From assembly GCA_964573255.1 (NCBI GenBank), contig CAZNJB010000006.1:41223-105222 (forward strand): a DNA stretch of 64,000 bases, read 5' to 3'. This stretch comes from CAYNUJ01 sp964573255. GTDB lineage: Bacteria; Bacteroidota; Ignavibacteria; Ignavibacteriales; Melioribacteraceae. This document shows, piece by piece, positions 34,854-44,635 of this stretch. The position numbers and the translations under genes were made by a program. The stretch's first letter is position 1; each line of letters starts with the position of its first letter. The notes below the pieces were generated by a model. It searched no databases and was not told the DNA's origin. It saw only the letters and a program-made list of their open reading frames with translations.

Positions 34854-36209
34854 ATGATAACTAGAGAGATTGCACCCAAAATAACAGATAAAATCATATT
34901 TAATTTGCCGGATATTGAAAAGGACACACTGAATTGTGGCAGCCGATTATTCACCGTAATTAAAAAAGATTTACCTATTGTTCAATTAAATTTTGTCTTT
35001 TCTGCTGGCGCTAAATTCGATGATACTGATAAATACGGCACTTCATATCTGTTATCATATCTAATAGATGAAGGAGCAGGAAAATATAATGCGCTCCAAT
35101 TGGCAGACCAATTTGAAAACTTGGGAATTATTGTTGGTTTTGGAACCGATAATGACCATCTGCATTTTTCATTACTCTCCTTAAAAGAACACCTTGATGA
35201 AGCGATTGAACTGATTGGAGAAGTTATAAAGAATCCTTGGTTAAAGGACGAAGAATTTGAAAGGGAAAAGTTTAAACTTACAACAAGAATAATGCAATCT
35301 GCTGTTCAACCGGATTTTTTGGCTAATTCATTGTTCGAAAAAGCAGTGTTCTATAATACACCTTATGCAAATCCCGTTATCGGTTATTCTGCTTCTGTTA
35401 AAAATATTTCTTTAACTGATGTTACTAAATTCTACAAGACTCACCTCACTCCCAAATCGATGGATATAATTGCCGTCGGTGATTTTAATAATCAAGAACT
35501 TAGCAATAAGCTGAATAATATATTTGATGATTGGAAAGTAGAATTGAACAGGAGTGAACCCGTAATTTCGGTAAATTCATTGAAGCAAAAAATATTACTG
35601 ATCGACAAACCCGATTCGGCACAATCCGAAATAAGGGTTGGACATATTACATCGAACCGAAAATCGCCCGATCATCTTGCTAGAATTGTTGTGAACTCGA
35701 TATTAGGCGGTAATTTTACTAGTAGATTAAATTCTAATTTACGTGAAGAAAAAGGTTACACTTACGGAATTCGCTCATCTATTTTATTTAATCAAATTTC
35801 CGGGATGTTGGAGATTAACACTTCTGTGGACACTGAAAATACAATAAATGCAATTAATGAAATCGTTAAAGAATTCAATGGAATTATAGGTCAGGTAAAA
35901 GAAGAGGAAATTGAATTTACCAAATCATTTTTGAGCAGACGTTTCCCCTCTTTATTTGAATCATATTCTCAGATATCACGTAGCATTGGAAATTTAATTG
36001 AGCATAATCTGGAACTGGATTATTACAACAGTTATTTAGATAGATTAAATTCCCTGACAAACGATGAAATTCAGAAGGCATCGATTGATAACTTTAAGCC
36101 TGATGAACTAGTGATAGCAATAGTGGGAAATAAGAAAGCATTTGAAAAGGAATTGAATAATTTCGGCAATTTTGAAATTATTGAGACTGACGAAAACCTT
36201 AATTTTTAA
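34854..36209 (+). CDS. M16 peptidase-like partner lacking the zinc motif
   Basis: A 451-residue M16-fold protein in which the HxxEH position reads SYLIDEG, so it cannot bind zinc. It retains the C-terminal-half pair around NLREEKGYTYGIRSS, where Arg and Tyr complete the active site of the catalytic partner in M16B dimers. Immediately follows the zinc-bearing gene, with which it should form a heterodimer. Its last 11 bases overlap the end of the convergent gene on the other strand. Confidence 0.88.
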   Translation: MITREIAPKITDKIIFNLPDIEKDTLNCGSRLFTVIKKDLPIVQLNFVFSAGAKFDDTDKYGTSYLLSYLIDEGAGKYNALQLADQFENLGIIVGFGTDNDHLHFSLLSLKEHLDEAIELIGEVIKNPWLKDEEFEREKFKLTTRIMQSAVQPDFLANSLFEKAVFYNTPYANPVIGYSASVKNISLTDVTKFYKTHLTPKSMDIIAVGDFNNQELSNKLNNIFDDWKVELNRSEPVISVNSLKQKILLIDKPDSAQSEIRVGHITSNRKSPDHLARIVVNSILGGNFTSRLNSNLREEKGYTYGIRSSILFNQISGMLEINTSVDTENTINAINEIVKEFNGIIGQVKEEEIEFTKSFLSRRFPSLFESYSQISRSIGNLIEHNLELDYYNSYLDRLNSLTNDEIQKASIDNFKPDELVIAIVGNKKAFEKELNNFGNFEIIETDENLNF

Positions 36210-37209
36210 TTTCAAAAGGCACTATCTTGTTCCCCCTCATCAAATATTTTTCAACGGAATTTGAAATTCCCAGTAATTCCTTGGCTCTTATTAAAAATGT
36301 TTGTGAGGTTTTCCCTTTCAAACTCTCTTCGTAAAACTTAAATTTTGATTTTACTTCTTTCAGTGAAGTTGCAGAAAGTGATTTATATTTATCCAGCGAA
36401 AGCAATTTCTTTCCGCGTTCAGCAAATTTATCCCGAACAAAATTATATATTAAAGATCTAAACAAGCCGGACTTTCTATTAATAAAAAACGCCTTTGCTT
36501 CATTAAATTCGGTAATAATTGATATAACTGAACTTTCAAGCCTTAACTGTGAAAGCCCTTCATTTATTTCAAATTTTTCCTCATCAATAAAATCTTTTAA
36601 ATAAACAGCATATTGTTTATTGCTGGCAATAATCTGATTACAAAGCTCCGTACTTTCTTCATCCGGCACAGTTAATAAACAAAATGTAAAAGGAAGAGAT
36701 AAAAGTCTATGAATCTCTTCCTCATTTAGAAGTTCAATATCTTTCACCAGAAACGATATTAAGGAAAACTTCCTAAATAGCTCATCATATTTTTTTAAGT
36801 TAATTTGTAGATGAAGCACATCATTTATATAAAAATATACTGATGTTAACCTTCTTATTTTCTTCTCTTTCGCCAAAAAGGAAATCTCTTTTTCCGGGAA
36901 AAGGGTATTCATTCTTTTTAATAAATCGGTGATAAAAATATCTGCCGGAAGGTTTACGTTATAAATATACGATAAAGAATCTTTGCCGTAGTTTTTAACA
37001 GGAACTTTTCTAATCCAATCTTTTTCTATCGAAAACTCATCAAGCAGCTGAAGTATCCTGCTTTCGATAGTAGATTTGTTGACTGAAATACGTACAGGCT
37101 TTTCCTTCGGAATAAAATCTATAACGATATTTATAAGAAGAAGGAAAACGGCTAATGAAAGAAAAATAACAATTAATTTCTTTTTAGGTGCAGTCACAAT
37201 TTTAGGCAC
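36199..37209 (-). CDS. Membrane-anchored protein, possibly degenerate polysaccharide deacetylase-like
   Basis: A 336-residue protein starting with GTG that shares bases with the upstream stop (TAGTG). A signal-anchor helix lies at about 12-30, with the remainder exported. The middle (~140-205: LISFLVKDIELLNEEE, LSLPFTFCLLTVPDEES, NKQYAVYLKDF) is reminiscent of divergent polysaccharide deacetylases, whose first strand carries a DD pair, here KD; metal ligands are not evident. I would treat it as unknown. It follows a crotonase gene and converges with the M16 pair. Confidence 0.6.
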   Translation of the reverse strand: MPKIVTAPKKKLIVIFLSLAVFLLLINIVIDFIPKEKPVRISVNKSTIESRILQLLDEFSIEKDWIRKVPVKNYGKDSLSYIYNVNLPADIFITDLLKRMNTLFPEKEISFLAKEKKIRRLTSVYFYINDVLHLQINLKKYDELFRKFSLISFLVKDIELLNEEEIHRLLSLPFTFCLLTVPDEESTELCNQIIASNKQYAVYLKDFIDEEKFEINEGLSQLRLESSVISIITEFNEAKAFFINRKSGLFRSLIYNFVRDKFAERGKKLLSLDKYKSLSATSLKEVKSKFKFYEESLKGKTSQTFLIRAKELLGISNSVEKYLMRGNKIVPFEIKN

Positions 37210-37991
37210 TATTTATTTTTGAACTCCGCTTTTCTTTTTTCGAGGAACGCAGAAGTTCCTTCCTTAAAATCTTCTGTACCACAGCAAATTGCAAATAGAT
37301 CCGCTTCCCGCAGAAGTCCTTCTCTTTCTGAAAGATCATTTGTACTAACAACAGCATCAACAGCAAGACGAACGGCTAATTGTCCCTTCGAGGAAATCTT
37401 CTGCGCCAACTCCCAAGCTTTTGCCATTAGCTCATCATGTTGTACAACTCTGTTTGCCAGTCCAATCCGAAATGCTTCCTCCGCATCGATCATATCTCCG
37501 GTTAAAATATATTCAAGCGCTCTGCCGCTTCCAATCAATCTGGCCAAACGCTGAGTTCCGCCGTAACCGGGTATAATGCCCAAGTTGACTTCGGGCTGAC
37601 CAAATTTAGCCTGTTCGGAGGCAAAACGAATATGACAAGCTAATGCAAGCTCGCAACCGCCGCCTAATGCATAACCGTTTACAGCTGCAATTACAGGCTT
37701 ACCGAGATGTACAATTTTGGAAAATATCCTCTGCCCTTTTTCTGCAAATGTTCTGCCTTTCAGCATATTTAATTGATTTAATTCTTTTATATCCGCTCCC
37801 GCTACGAATGCTTTTTCTCCTGCACCTGTTATTATTACAACATTTACATCATCATTCTCTTTAATATTATCTATTGCATCTTCTAATTCGGTAAGAGTTA
37901 AGGAGTTTAATGCATTTAACTTATCGGGACGATTAATTGTAATTTGCGCGATTGATTCTTTAATTTCCAAAATTAAATTTTCGTAATTCAT
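37209..37991 (-). CDS. Enoyl-CoA hydratase (crotonase family)
   Basis: Hydrates trans-2-enoyl-CoA in fatty acid or butyrate metabolism. A 260-residue crotonase with the CoA-binding GAGEKAFVAGADIKEL (~55-70), oxyanion-hole NGYALGGGCELALACH (~104-119, first catalytic Glu) and QPEVNLGIIPGYGGTQRL (~133-150, second catalytic Glu). Both catalytic glutamates are present, so hydratase is preferred over the many crotonase variants; chain-length preference is unknown. Neighbours are envelope proteins, so context adds little. Confidence 0.9.
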   Translation of the reverse strand: MNYENLILEIKESIAQITINRPDKLNALNSLTLTELEDAIDNIKENDDVNVVIITGAGEKAFVAGADIKELNQLNMLKGRTFAEKGQRIFSKIVHLGKPVIAAVNGYALGGGCELALACHIRFASEQAKFGQPEVNLGIIPGYGGTQRLARLIGSGRALEYILTGDMIDAEEAFRIGLANRVVQHDELMAKAWELAQKISSKGQLAVRLAVDAVVSTNDLSEREGLLREADLFAICCGTEDFKEGTSAFLEKRKAEFKNK

Positions 37992-37998
37992 TTCAACC

Positions 37999-38586
37999 TC
38001 ATATTTTAATAAAGATTGGGATTCTTATTTTTAAATCCAATGATATAAATTGATTATTATATAAATAGTGATACTGCCCCAACACCTCCATTAAAAATAT
38101 TGATAATCCGGCACCCAAGTTAAAACCTGTTTTAGTATTTGTTTCGGTAAAATCTGCCTTGCCGGTTCCATCTTTAAAATCATGCCATTTTTCAAATACC
38201 GCTATAGATAATCCGCCTTCCACAAATGGCATTAGTATCGCAACATTCTCTATCAACGGTTTTAAATAAAATCTTAATCCGCCCTCAGCAATAAAGACAT
38301 TGCTGGAAAAAGAAGCATAATCACTCTTCTTGTAAAATTTTTGACTTCCCGGATAATGCTCGTAACCCAATTTTCCAAAGAAGAAAACGGGCAGGAAATT
38401 ATTGTCGGTATAGGAAAGTCCGAAATTCACACCCATTCCCAAATTTTGATTCACCGAAAAATCACCCAACGGCAAACGCGGACCAACCCCAATAGAGAAA
38501 AACATACCGCGTGCTTCGCCAAGTTTAATAAACTGTGCATTCAATAAAACTGGGAAAAGCAATATGAAAAAAATTATCTTTTTCAT
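37999..38586 (-). CDS. Outer-membrane beta-barrel protein
   Basis: A 195-residue exported protein: signal peptide MKKIIFFILLFPVLLNAQ, then alternating beta strands with Gly/aromatic content (FFSIGVGPRLPLGDF, GVNFGLSY, FIAEGGLRFYL, TGFNLGAGLSIFL) ending in a basic-hydrophobic strand. It fits a small OmpW/OmpX-like barrel. The ATG overlaps the DUF2231 stop by 4 bases. Specific role unknown. Confidence 0.75.
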   Translation of the reverse strand: MKKIIFFILLFPVLLNAQFIKLGEARGMFFSIGVGPRLPLGDFSVNQNLGMGVNFGLSYTDNNFLPVFFFGKLGYEHYPGSQKFYKKSDYASFSSNVFIAEGGLRFYLKPLIENVAILMPFVEGGLSIAVFEKWHDFKDGTGKADFTETNTKTGFNLGAGLSIFLMEVLGQYHYLYNNQFISLDLKIRIPIFIKI

Positions 38587-39044
38587 TTATTTTCTTTTAG
38601 TAGTTCCGTACCGGCACCATATTTATAAACTAACTCACCGCCGTGTTCTCCGGTTTCATAGATCAAATAAAAGCCTAAGATAGAAAGAATCAAAATAATT
38701 ATTTGTATTTTTTTTGTTAACTTTTTCTTTACTGTATAGTAAGTTCTTATTATTAATATAAAAACGAAATACCACATTGTAATGGTCGCATACTCTTCGT
38801 GCTCTTCTATAAGATCACGCGGAACAACATTTTTGGAAACTTCCTTCAACAATTCTTCAGCCTGATTACCGGTAAAAACGGCAACTAAGGCGCCTAATAT
38901 TCCTAAAAACAAAAGAATTTGTGCTGACTTGGAAAAATATTCTTTACCGGTAGTAACTGAGAGAAATTCGAATAACATATATGTTATGAATATGGCAATA
39001 GGAAAATGTACTACTTGAGGATGAAGAGAGGCAAGAAATTCCAT
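38583..39044 (-). CDS. DUF2231 family membrane protein
   Basis: A 153-residue integral membrane protein with about four helices. The N-terminus LASLHPQVVHFPIAIFIT carries the His-Pro...HFP motif of DUF2231, and GNQAEELL follows the second helix, as in that family, whose members are thought to bind haem. AGGAGT lies 5 bases before the ATG. It starts a four-gene minus-strand run through the barrel protein, the crotonase and the anchored protein. Confidence 0.85.
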   Translation of the reverse strand: MEFLASLHPQVVHFPIAIFITYMLFEFLSVTTGKEYFSKSAQILLFLGILGALVAVFTGNQAEELLKEVSKNVVPRDLIEEHEEYATITMWYFVFILIIRTYYTVKKKLTKKIQIIILILSILGFYLIYETGEHGGELVYKYGAGTELLKENK

Positions 39045-39092
39045 TATTACTCCTAATATTCTTTAATTATGATTAATCTCAGCTTTAGAATT

Positions 39093-39123
39093 CAAATATA
39101 TGACATTACAATAAATATTTAAA
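39093..39123 (-). promoter_or_regulatory. Candidate promoter of the DUF2231 operon
   Basis: Minus strand: TTTA, 19-base spacer, TATATTTG; the -7 element is exact and the -33 differs at one base. Leader about 43 bases. Confidence 0.5.
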
Positions 39124-39282
39124 CTACGAAAATGTATTTATACTTTAAGATCACTATTTCCGTTGATATATTGAAATTAAAATAAACGCAGTATCTATCC
39201 AATTTAAGCAGATTGAATATGCAATTACTACTCCTTTCGCTCCGCTAAAAATTGGAGCTATTTCCTCATACAGGCAGGATCC

Positions 39283-40017
39283 TTAATATCTAACTTTATA
39301 TAAAAATAATCCTTGTGGAGGCACGGACTGCCCTGCCTTTTGTCTGTCTTTCAATTGAATAATTTCGGTTAATTTTTCGGATGGATTTTGACAAGCGTAA
39401 ACATTAATCAAGGTACCTGTTATTGCTCTTACCATTCCGCGTAAATATCTATCGGCTTCAATTAAAAAGACATACATTCCATTGATTATTTTCCAGTGCG
39501 TATTGTAAATAGTACAAACACTATTTTTATTACCTTCAAGTTTTCTCGAAAAGCTTGTAAAATCCTTCTTCCCCCATAGTTCTTTGCTTATTTCATTCAA
39601 TTTATCAATATCCATTTTTTTTATCCGCGGATAATAATAAGAATATTTATGCATAAAAGCATTCTTCTCGGGTGCAAAGATGTAAAAATAGCTTCTTCTT
39701 ATGGCATCAAAACGTGAATGAAATTCGACAGGGACTTCTTCCATCTTTGAGATTGAAATAGACTTGGGAAGAATTGAATTCAAAGCATGCTTAAATTTAT
39801 ATATATCTAATTCCCGATCTATCTGAAAATTAGCAACTTGACCATAAGCATGCACACCGGCATCTGTTCTGCCGGCACCTATTAAATTTATTTCGGAGCG
39901 GGTAAGTTTTTCTAAATTTTCCTTTAGAACACCTTGAACGGTGGAACCGGATTTTTGAATTTGCCAGCCGTAATAATTAGTACCGTCGTATTGAATTGTT
40001 ATTTTATAATTTTTCAA
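39283..40017 (-). CDS. truA: tRNA pseudouridine(38-40) synthase TruA
   Basis: Isomerises uridines 38-40 in the anticodon arm of many tRNAs. At 244 residues it shows the N-terminal IQYDGTNYYGWQ, the catalytic-Asp motif GAGRTDAGVHAYGQVANF (~46-63) and the late YLRGMVRAITGTLI. The start codon is TTG: no ATG fits, and translation from it reproduces the family N-terminus; AGGAAAG lies 10 or so bases upstream. It is a single gene flanked by AT-rich gaps of about 240 bases on each side in which I see no coding signal. Confidence 0.95.
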   Translation of the reverse strand: MKNYKITIQYDGTNYYGWQIQKSGSTVQGVLKENLEKLTRSEINLIGAGRTDAGVHAYGQVANFQIDRELDIYKFKHALNSILPKSISISKMEEVPVEFHSRFDAIRRSYFYIFAPEKNAFMHKYSYYYPRIKKMDIDKLNEISKELWGKKDFTSFSRKLEGNKNSVCTIYNTHWKIINGMYVFLIEADRYLRGMVRAITGTLINVYACQNPSEKLTEIIQLKDRQKAGQSVPPQGLFLYKVRY

Positions 40018-40261
40018 TTTAGTAAACTTTCCTGTTGGAGTATATTAATAAACATAAATAATTTTCCTACGAAAGGATAATAAAAAGATTTTATAATTCT
40101 CGTAAAGTTTTACAAAGTAATATTCTTATCAAATAATAATACAGTTATTTATGAGTTTTGAGTATATAAATATTCATTCTCATAATTTACGAATCATTGG
40201 AATATAATTAAATTATTTAGGGAAAGAACAAATATTATAAATAAGAAGAACTAAAATATCC

Positions 40262-41515
40262 TTAGTCTACTTCTTCATTATCTTCTGTTTTGCTGGAAGG
40301 TAGAGGTAAATCATCCAATCTTGCTTTCAGTAAATTTTTCACTTTGTTGAACTCATCTCTAAATTTCTTCTTAACCGGAGTTGAGGAAGGAAACTTTTCT
40401 CTCAAATGATCAACTTGCTTTCCGTTTTTCCAAAAACGATAACAAACATGCGGACCGGTTGCCAAACCGGTAGCTCCTACAAATCCAATAATATCGCCTT
40501 GTTTAACTTTTACACCGGGACGAATTCCACGCTTAATTTTCTGCATATGTAAATATTGAGTCGTATAAGTTCCGTTATGACGAATCTTAACATAATTGCC
40601 GTTATTCCGCTTGTATCTAGCTTCAATAACAACTCCATCACCAGTAGCCATTATTGGAGTACCGTAAGGAGCAGCGTAATCCGTTCCCAAATGAGCTTTC
40701 AGTCTATGTAAAACAGGATGATATCTGCGCAATGAATATCTGGAAGAAATTCTACTGAATTTCACCGGTGATTTCAGAAAGGCTTTTCTTAGACTATTCC
40801 CCTCCTCATCAAAGTAATCTTCCTCACCATCTTGCATAAAACGGAATGCGTAATATTCTTGATTCATATTTTTGAACCAAGCCGCTTTAATTTCGCCGAT
40901 TCCAATAAATTCATCTCCTACATACTTTTCGATAAAGATTACTTTAAAAGCATCACCCTTCATTATGCGGTAAAAATCTATCTGCCATGCAAATATTTCA
41001 GAAAGAGCCAATGCAACCTGTGGCGAAATTTTCTGTTCTGCAAGAGTTTCGTAAAGACTGCTGGTTATTTCTCCGGAAGCGGATCTTTCCTTTTCTATAA
41101 CGGGTTTGCTTTTTCTGGAAACCGTAACAACCGAGTCAAATTCAAAAATGAGATAATCAATCGGGTTTGTTTCGTATATAAAATACTTTAAGGCTGAAAC
41201 TGAATCTTTTGTGAGATAAACATTGTAATTATCCCCCTTCTTTATCCTCCTAACATCGAATATCTTTTTATTTGCCTCTGCAATTTCCAATATTTTTTTG
41301 TACGGTATATCGAAAGGGAGTAATAAATCGGAAAATGTTTGATTTTTTGCAACTTGCTTTTTAATAACGGTAAATGAATCGACAGGAATTCCGTAAATAT
41401 CGTATTCTATTTTTGGCTGTTTGTTTTCTTCACTCGCAGGGGAAGAATTACTATTGTTGTTACAATTTGTTAAAAATAGAACCGAGATAATCAGAATCGA
41501 AATATTTAACCGCAT
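40262..41515 (-). CDS. M23 (LytM-type) peptidoglycan endopeptidase lipoprotein
   Basis: A 417-residue lipoprotein (lipobox LTNC near residue 18) with a Ser/Asn-rich linker, a LysM/OapA-like N-terminal region (~50-120) and a C-terminal M23 domain holding the zinc ligands HLGTDYAAPYGTP (His, Asp) and the catalytic YLHM motif (~310). This is the layout of MepM/YebA-type DD-endopeptidases that open wall cross-links. The ATG at 41515 starts a clean lipoprotein signal; an earlier TTG adds four residues. It closes the run after MoxR. Confidence 0.87.
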   Translation of the reverse strand: MRLNISILIISVLFLTNCNNNSNSSPASEENKQPKIEYDIYGIPVDSFTVIKKQVAKNQTFSDLLLPFDIPYKKILEIAEANKKIFDVRRIKKGDNYNVYLTKDSVSALKYFIYETNPIDYLIFEFDSVVTVSRKSKPVIEKERSASGEITSSLYETLAEQKISPQVALALSEIFAWQIDFYRIMKGDAFKVIFIEKYVGDEFIGIGEIKAAWFKNMNQEYYAFRFMQDGEEDYFDEEGNSLRKAFLKSPVKFSRISSRYSLRRYHPVLHRLKAHLGTDYAAPYGTPIMATGDGVVIEARYKRNNGNYVKIRHNGTYTTQYLHMQKIKRGIRPGVKVKQGDIIGFVGATGLATGPHVCYRFWKNGKQVDHLREKFPSSTPVKKKFRDEFNKVKNLLKARLDDLPLPSSKTEDNEEVD

Positions 41516-41529
41516 AGCACTCAACAAGG

Positions 41530-42519
41530 TTACTGATTTGCTTCCAGCAATTCTTCGATAATATCAATACTACCAATACTTTCCGCTTCAGCACTAAAAC
41601 TGGGAATAATTCTGTGACGAAGCACTTCCACCAAATTTGACTTTACATCATCAATATTTGGAGTGAACCTTCCGTTAATCACGGCATTCGCTTTAGCGGC
41701 TAATATCAGATATTGCGAAGCCCGCGGTCCGGCTCCCCAGCTAACCCACTCGCTGATTTTTTCGTTGGAGGTTTCAGATGGACGCGTGGATTTCACAAAT
41801 TTAACAGCATATTCAATTACATTATCTGCAACCGGAACTCGCCTTACTAAATCCTGAAACTTAATTAAATCGGCAGCGGATAATACTTTGTTGACCTTAG
41901 GCTCCAGTTGAGAAGTAGTCGATTTAATGATTTGTATTTCATCTTCGTACGAAGGATAATCAATCCATAGACTGAACATAAATCTATCAAGCTGCGCTTC
42001 AGGTAAAGGATAGGTTCCTTCTTGCTCGATCGGGTTTTGAGTTGCCAGAACAAAAAACGGTTCTTTTAAAGAAAACGTTTCCCCGGCTGCTGTGACTTTA
42101 TGCTCCTGCATAGCTTCCAATAACGCCGATTGAGTTTTGGGTGGAGTTCTGTTTATCTCATCTGCCAAAACAATATTTGCAAATATTGGTCCTCTAACAA
42201 ACCGGAAAGATCTTTTCTTGGTAATTTGATCTTCTTCAATTATTTCCGTTCCAGTAATATCCCCGGGCATCAAATCGGGTGTAAATTGAATACGACTGAA
42301 TGATAAGTCAAGCGCTTCGGAAAGAGTTTTTATTAACAAAGTTTTTGCAAGTCCAGGCACACCAACTAAAAGACAATGCCCGCGAGAAAGCAATCCAAGC
42401 AGCATTTTGTCAATTATATCTTCCTGCCCGATAATTACTTTACCAATTTCATTCTTTATATTCTTTACCGAAGAGGCTAATTCCTCTACTAATTTTACAT
42501 CCTTGCTATTCTTTTGCAA
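41530..42519 (-). CDS. MoxR-family AAA+ ATPase
   Basis: A 329-residue ATPase with Walker A GVPGLAKT (~48-55), Walker B VLADEINRTPPKTQSALLEAMQE (~112-134), sensor ATQNPIEQEGTYPLPEAQLDRF and a C-terminal lid. MoxR proteins act as chaperones for metal insertion or complex assembly and usually sit beside DUF58 and VWA genes; here instead it follows three peptidyl-prolyl isomerase-type genes and precedes an M23 peptidase. The usual partners are absent from the window. Confidence 0.92.
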   Translation of the reverse strand: MQKNSKDVKLVEELASSVKNIKNEIGKVIIGQEDIIDKMLLGLLSRGHCLLVGVPGLAKTLLIKTLSEALDLSFSRIQFTPDLMPGDITGTEIIEEDQITKKRSFRFVRGPIFANIVLADEINRTPPKTQSALLEAMQEHKVTAAGETFSLKEPFFVLATQNPIEQEGTYPLPEAQLDRFMFSLWIDYPSYEDEIQIIKSTTSQLEPKVNKVLSAADLIKFQDLVRRVPVADNVIEYAVKFVKSTRPSETSNEKISEWVSWGAGPRASQYLILAAKANAVINGRFTPNIDDVKSNLVEVLRHRIIPSFSAEAESIGSIDIIEELLEANQ

Positions 42520-42527
42520 TTTATATC

Positions 42528-43799
42528 CTATAATCTAATTTCCCAATAAATTTTATTTTTCAACTCTTCTATCCAAGCTCTGTAGAGTCTTTGTTTCTTT
42601 TCGAATTCAGCCAGCTGTTTAATTTCTTCGTAATCAGTTTCCGGATTCGGTTTATGTTCCGGTATCTTCTTAATTAATTTAACAATGTGATAACCATATG
42701 TTGTCTGGTCGACGTCCAAACGTTTAGGATAACTGATTTCACCTTCCTTCAATTTGGAAACTTGATCGAGCAAAGATTTATCCAACTGACCAATATCAAA
42801 AGTACCGAGTTTGCCGCCATAAGGTACAGTTTCTTTATCATCGCTATATTTTTTCGCATAATATTCGAATGTATTTACACCTCTTACAATACTGTCTCGT
42901 AATTCATTAAGGAATTCAATGGCTTTAAGATCGGCTTCGCTATCGCTTTTTAATTTGATAAGAATGTGCCGGCTGTGAATAGATTCTCCTCTTCTTTCAA
43001 GTAATTGAATAATATGATAACCAACAGGAGATTCAACAACATCGGATATTTCACCTTCCTCAAGTGCGAAAGCGGCAGATTCAAACTCGGGATAAAATAC
43101 TCCGCGTTTAACGAACCCTAAGTCTCCACCTTGTTTTGCACTTCCGGGATCATCCGAATATTTGCGTGCTAAAACCGCAAAATCCGCTCCATTTTTTATG
43201 GAATCGAGCAGTTGTTTGGCAAACTCATATGCCTTCTTTTTTATTCTATCTCCTTTTTGAGGATTTATAAATATATGTGCAATTTCATATTTAGTAGGAA
43301 CTACACCTAAAGAATCCTTATATTTTTCGAAGAAATCCTCAACTTCCTTACGCGATATTTCAACCGAACCAAACTTTTTCTGCTGAACCATTTGCGCCAT
43401 CAGGTTTTTGCGAGTATCGTTACGGAGTTCCCTTTTTATCCTGTCAATACTCATTCCGTAAATTTCTTCGACCTTTTCCCTGCTTCCGTACTGCTGAATA
43501 TAAAAGTTTATTTGATAATCCAATTGCTGATCAACCCGATCATCCGATACTTCTATAGAATCCAATTCGGCTTGCGCATAAAGAAGTTTCTCTTCAATCA
43601 TTGATTCGAGAATTTGTCTTTTAATTTTGGGATCCCTGGCATTTAAACGCTGACGCGCAGCAGCCATTTCGGTTCTAAAATCCAATTCACTCTGAAGTAT
43701 AATTTCGTTATCTACAACGGCAACAATTCTATCGAGTACTTCTTGAGCATTAACATTTATAGCAATAATAAACAATAAAAATATCAGAATGTTTTTCAT
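42528..43799 (-). CDS. SurA-like periplasmic chaperone/peptidyl-prolyl isomerase
   Basis: A 423-residue exported protein: signal peptide MKNILIFLLFIIAINVNAQ, SurA N-terminal helical domain (~20-170, starting EVLDRIVAVVDNEIILQSEL), and two parvulin domains (~175-270 and ~280-385) each with the DPGSAKQGGDLGFV / TVPYGGKLGTF-type loop and a GYHI motif. This is SurA architecture, so it should escort outer-membrane proteins. Third of three related genes in one run. Confidence 0.92.
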   Translation of the reverse strand: MKNILIFLLFIIAINVNAQEVLDRIVAVVDNEIILQSELDFRTEMAAARQRLNARDPKIKRQILESMIEEKLLYAQAELDSIEVSDDRVDQQLDYQINFYIQQYGSREKVEEIYGMSIDRIKRELRNDTRKNLMAQMVQQKKFGSVEISRKEVEDFFEKYKDSLGVVPTKYEIAHIFINPQKGDRIKKKAYEFAKQLLDSIKNGADFAVLARKYSDDPGSAKQGGDLGFVKRGVFYPEFESAAFALEEGEISDVVESPVGYHIIQLLERRGESIHSRHILIKLKSDSEADLKAIEFLNELRDSIVRGVNTFEYYAKKYSDDKETVPYGGKLGTFDIGQLDKSLLDQVSKLKEGEISYPKRLDVDQTTYGYHIVKLIKKIPEHKPNPETDYEEIKQLAEFEKKQRLYRAWIEELKNKIYWEIRL

Positions 43800-43807
43800 A
43801 ATAGTTC

Positions 43808-44635
43808 CTAATAAATTTTCACTTCATACTTTGAATATAAATTATCAATAAATTCTTTATATATATCTTTTCGTTTAATCATTTTTAAACGATCGATAAC
43901 ATCTTCCTTAACAATACTGAATTCCGGGATTTCACCCATTGAATACCTTTTAAGTAATTGAAGTACAACAAATTTTTCTCCTTCAATTTGAAAGATAACA
44001 CTAATTTCCTTTTCCGAAATATTTTCCAGATAACGCTTTATGGACGGAGAAGAAATATCTCTGGATGTAACAAATTCATTTGTTGTAATTTCAATATCTT
44101 CATGATTGCCAAAAGTTTTTGCCGCAAAATCCCAGCCCTTCTCGAGCATAAGATAGCGAAAATTTTCTGCAACGGATTTATCCTTGAAAACAGCTTTGTT
44201 CAGCACATATGCTTTAGAAGCCAGTGCAAACTCTTCGGAATGCGATTGGAAATATTCCTCCGCATCGGAATCGTCAATTTCGAGTTCTACGTTTTCAACC
44301 AATTTATTCATCAGCAGCGCTGCGGCAATAGTTTTACGCGAATCTTCCAATATCACTTTATATTCATCCTCAGAGGTGATATTCTCATTCAGAGCTTCTT
44401 GGTACAATAATTCAGTTTCTACCCAGCGCCTAATAAATTCGTCTCTGTATTTATTTTTATTTCTCTCGGAACCCAAAGCAACAGCAAGTTCCTCTTCCGA
44501 AAGAGAAGAGGAACCAACTTTTGCCACTACTCTATTATCGATTTTTTCTTCCGTACAAGCAACTGATAAACCGATAGCAAAAATCAGATAATATTTAATT
44601 AGTTTCGGACTTAAAAGCCTTTCCGAGTTCTTCAT
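43808..44635 (-). CDS. SurA-N/PpiC-like lipoprotein
   Basis: A 275-residue lipoprotein (lipobox SVAC near residue 27) with a SurA_N-type helical region: NRVVAKVGSSSLSEEELAVALG, then RRWVETELLYQEALNENI. A parvulin-like C-terminal half is weak and lacks the canonical GGDLG loop, so it is probably a chaperone without isomerase activity. Its start lies 41 bases inside the upstream gene in another frame; no nearer start codon exists, so translation is likely coupled. It sits between two bona fide isomerase genes. Confidence 0.75.
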   Translation of the reverse strand: MKNSERLLSPKLIKYYLIFAIGLSVACTEEKIDNRVVAKVGSSSLSEEELAVALGSERNKNKYRDEFIRRWVETELLYQEALNENITSEDEYKVILEDSRKTIAAALLMNKLVENVELEIDDSDAEEYFQSHSEEFALASKAYVLNKAVFKDKSVAENFRYLMLEKGWDFAAKTFGNHEDIEITTNEFVTSRDISSPSIKRYLENISEKEISVIFQIEGEKFVVLQLLKRYSMGEIPEFSIVKEDVIDRLKMIKRKDIYKEFIDNLYSKYEVKIY

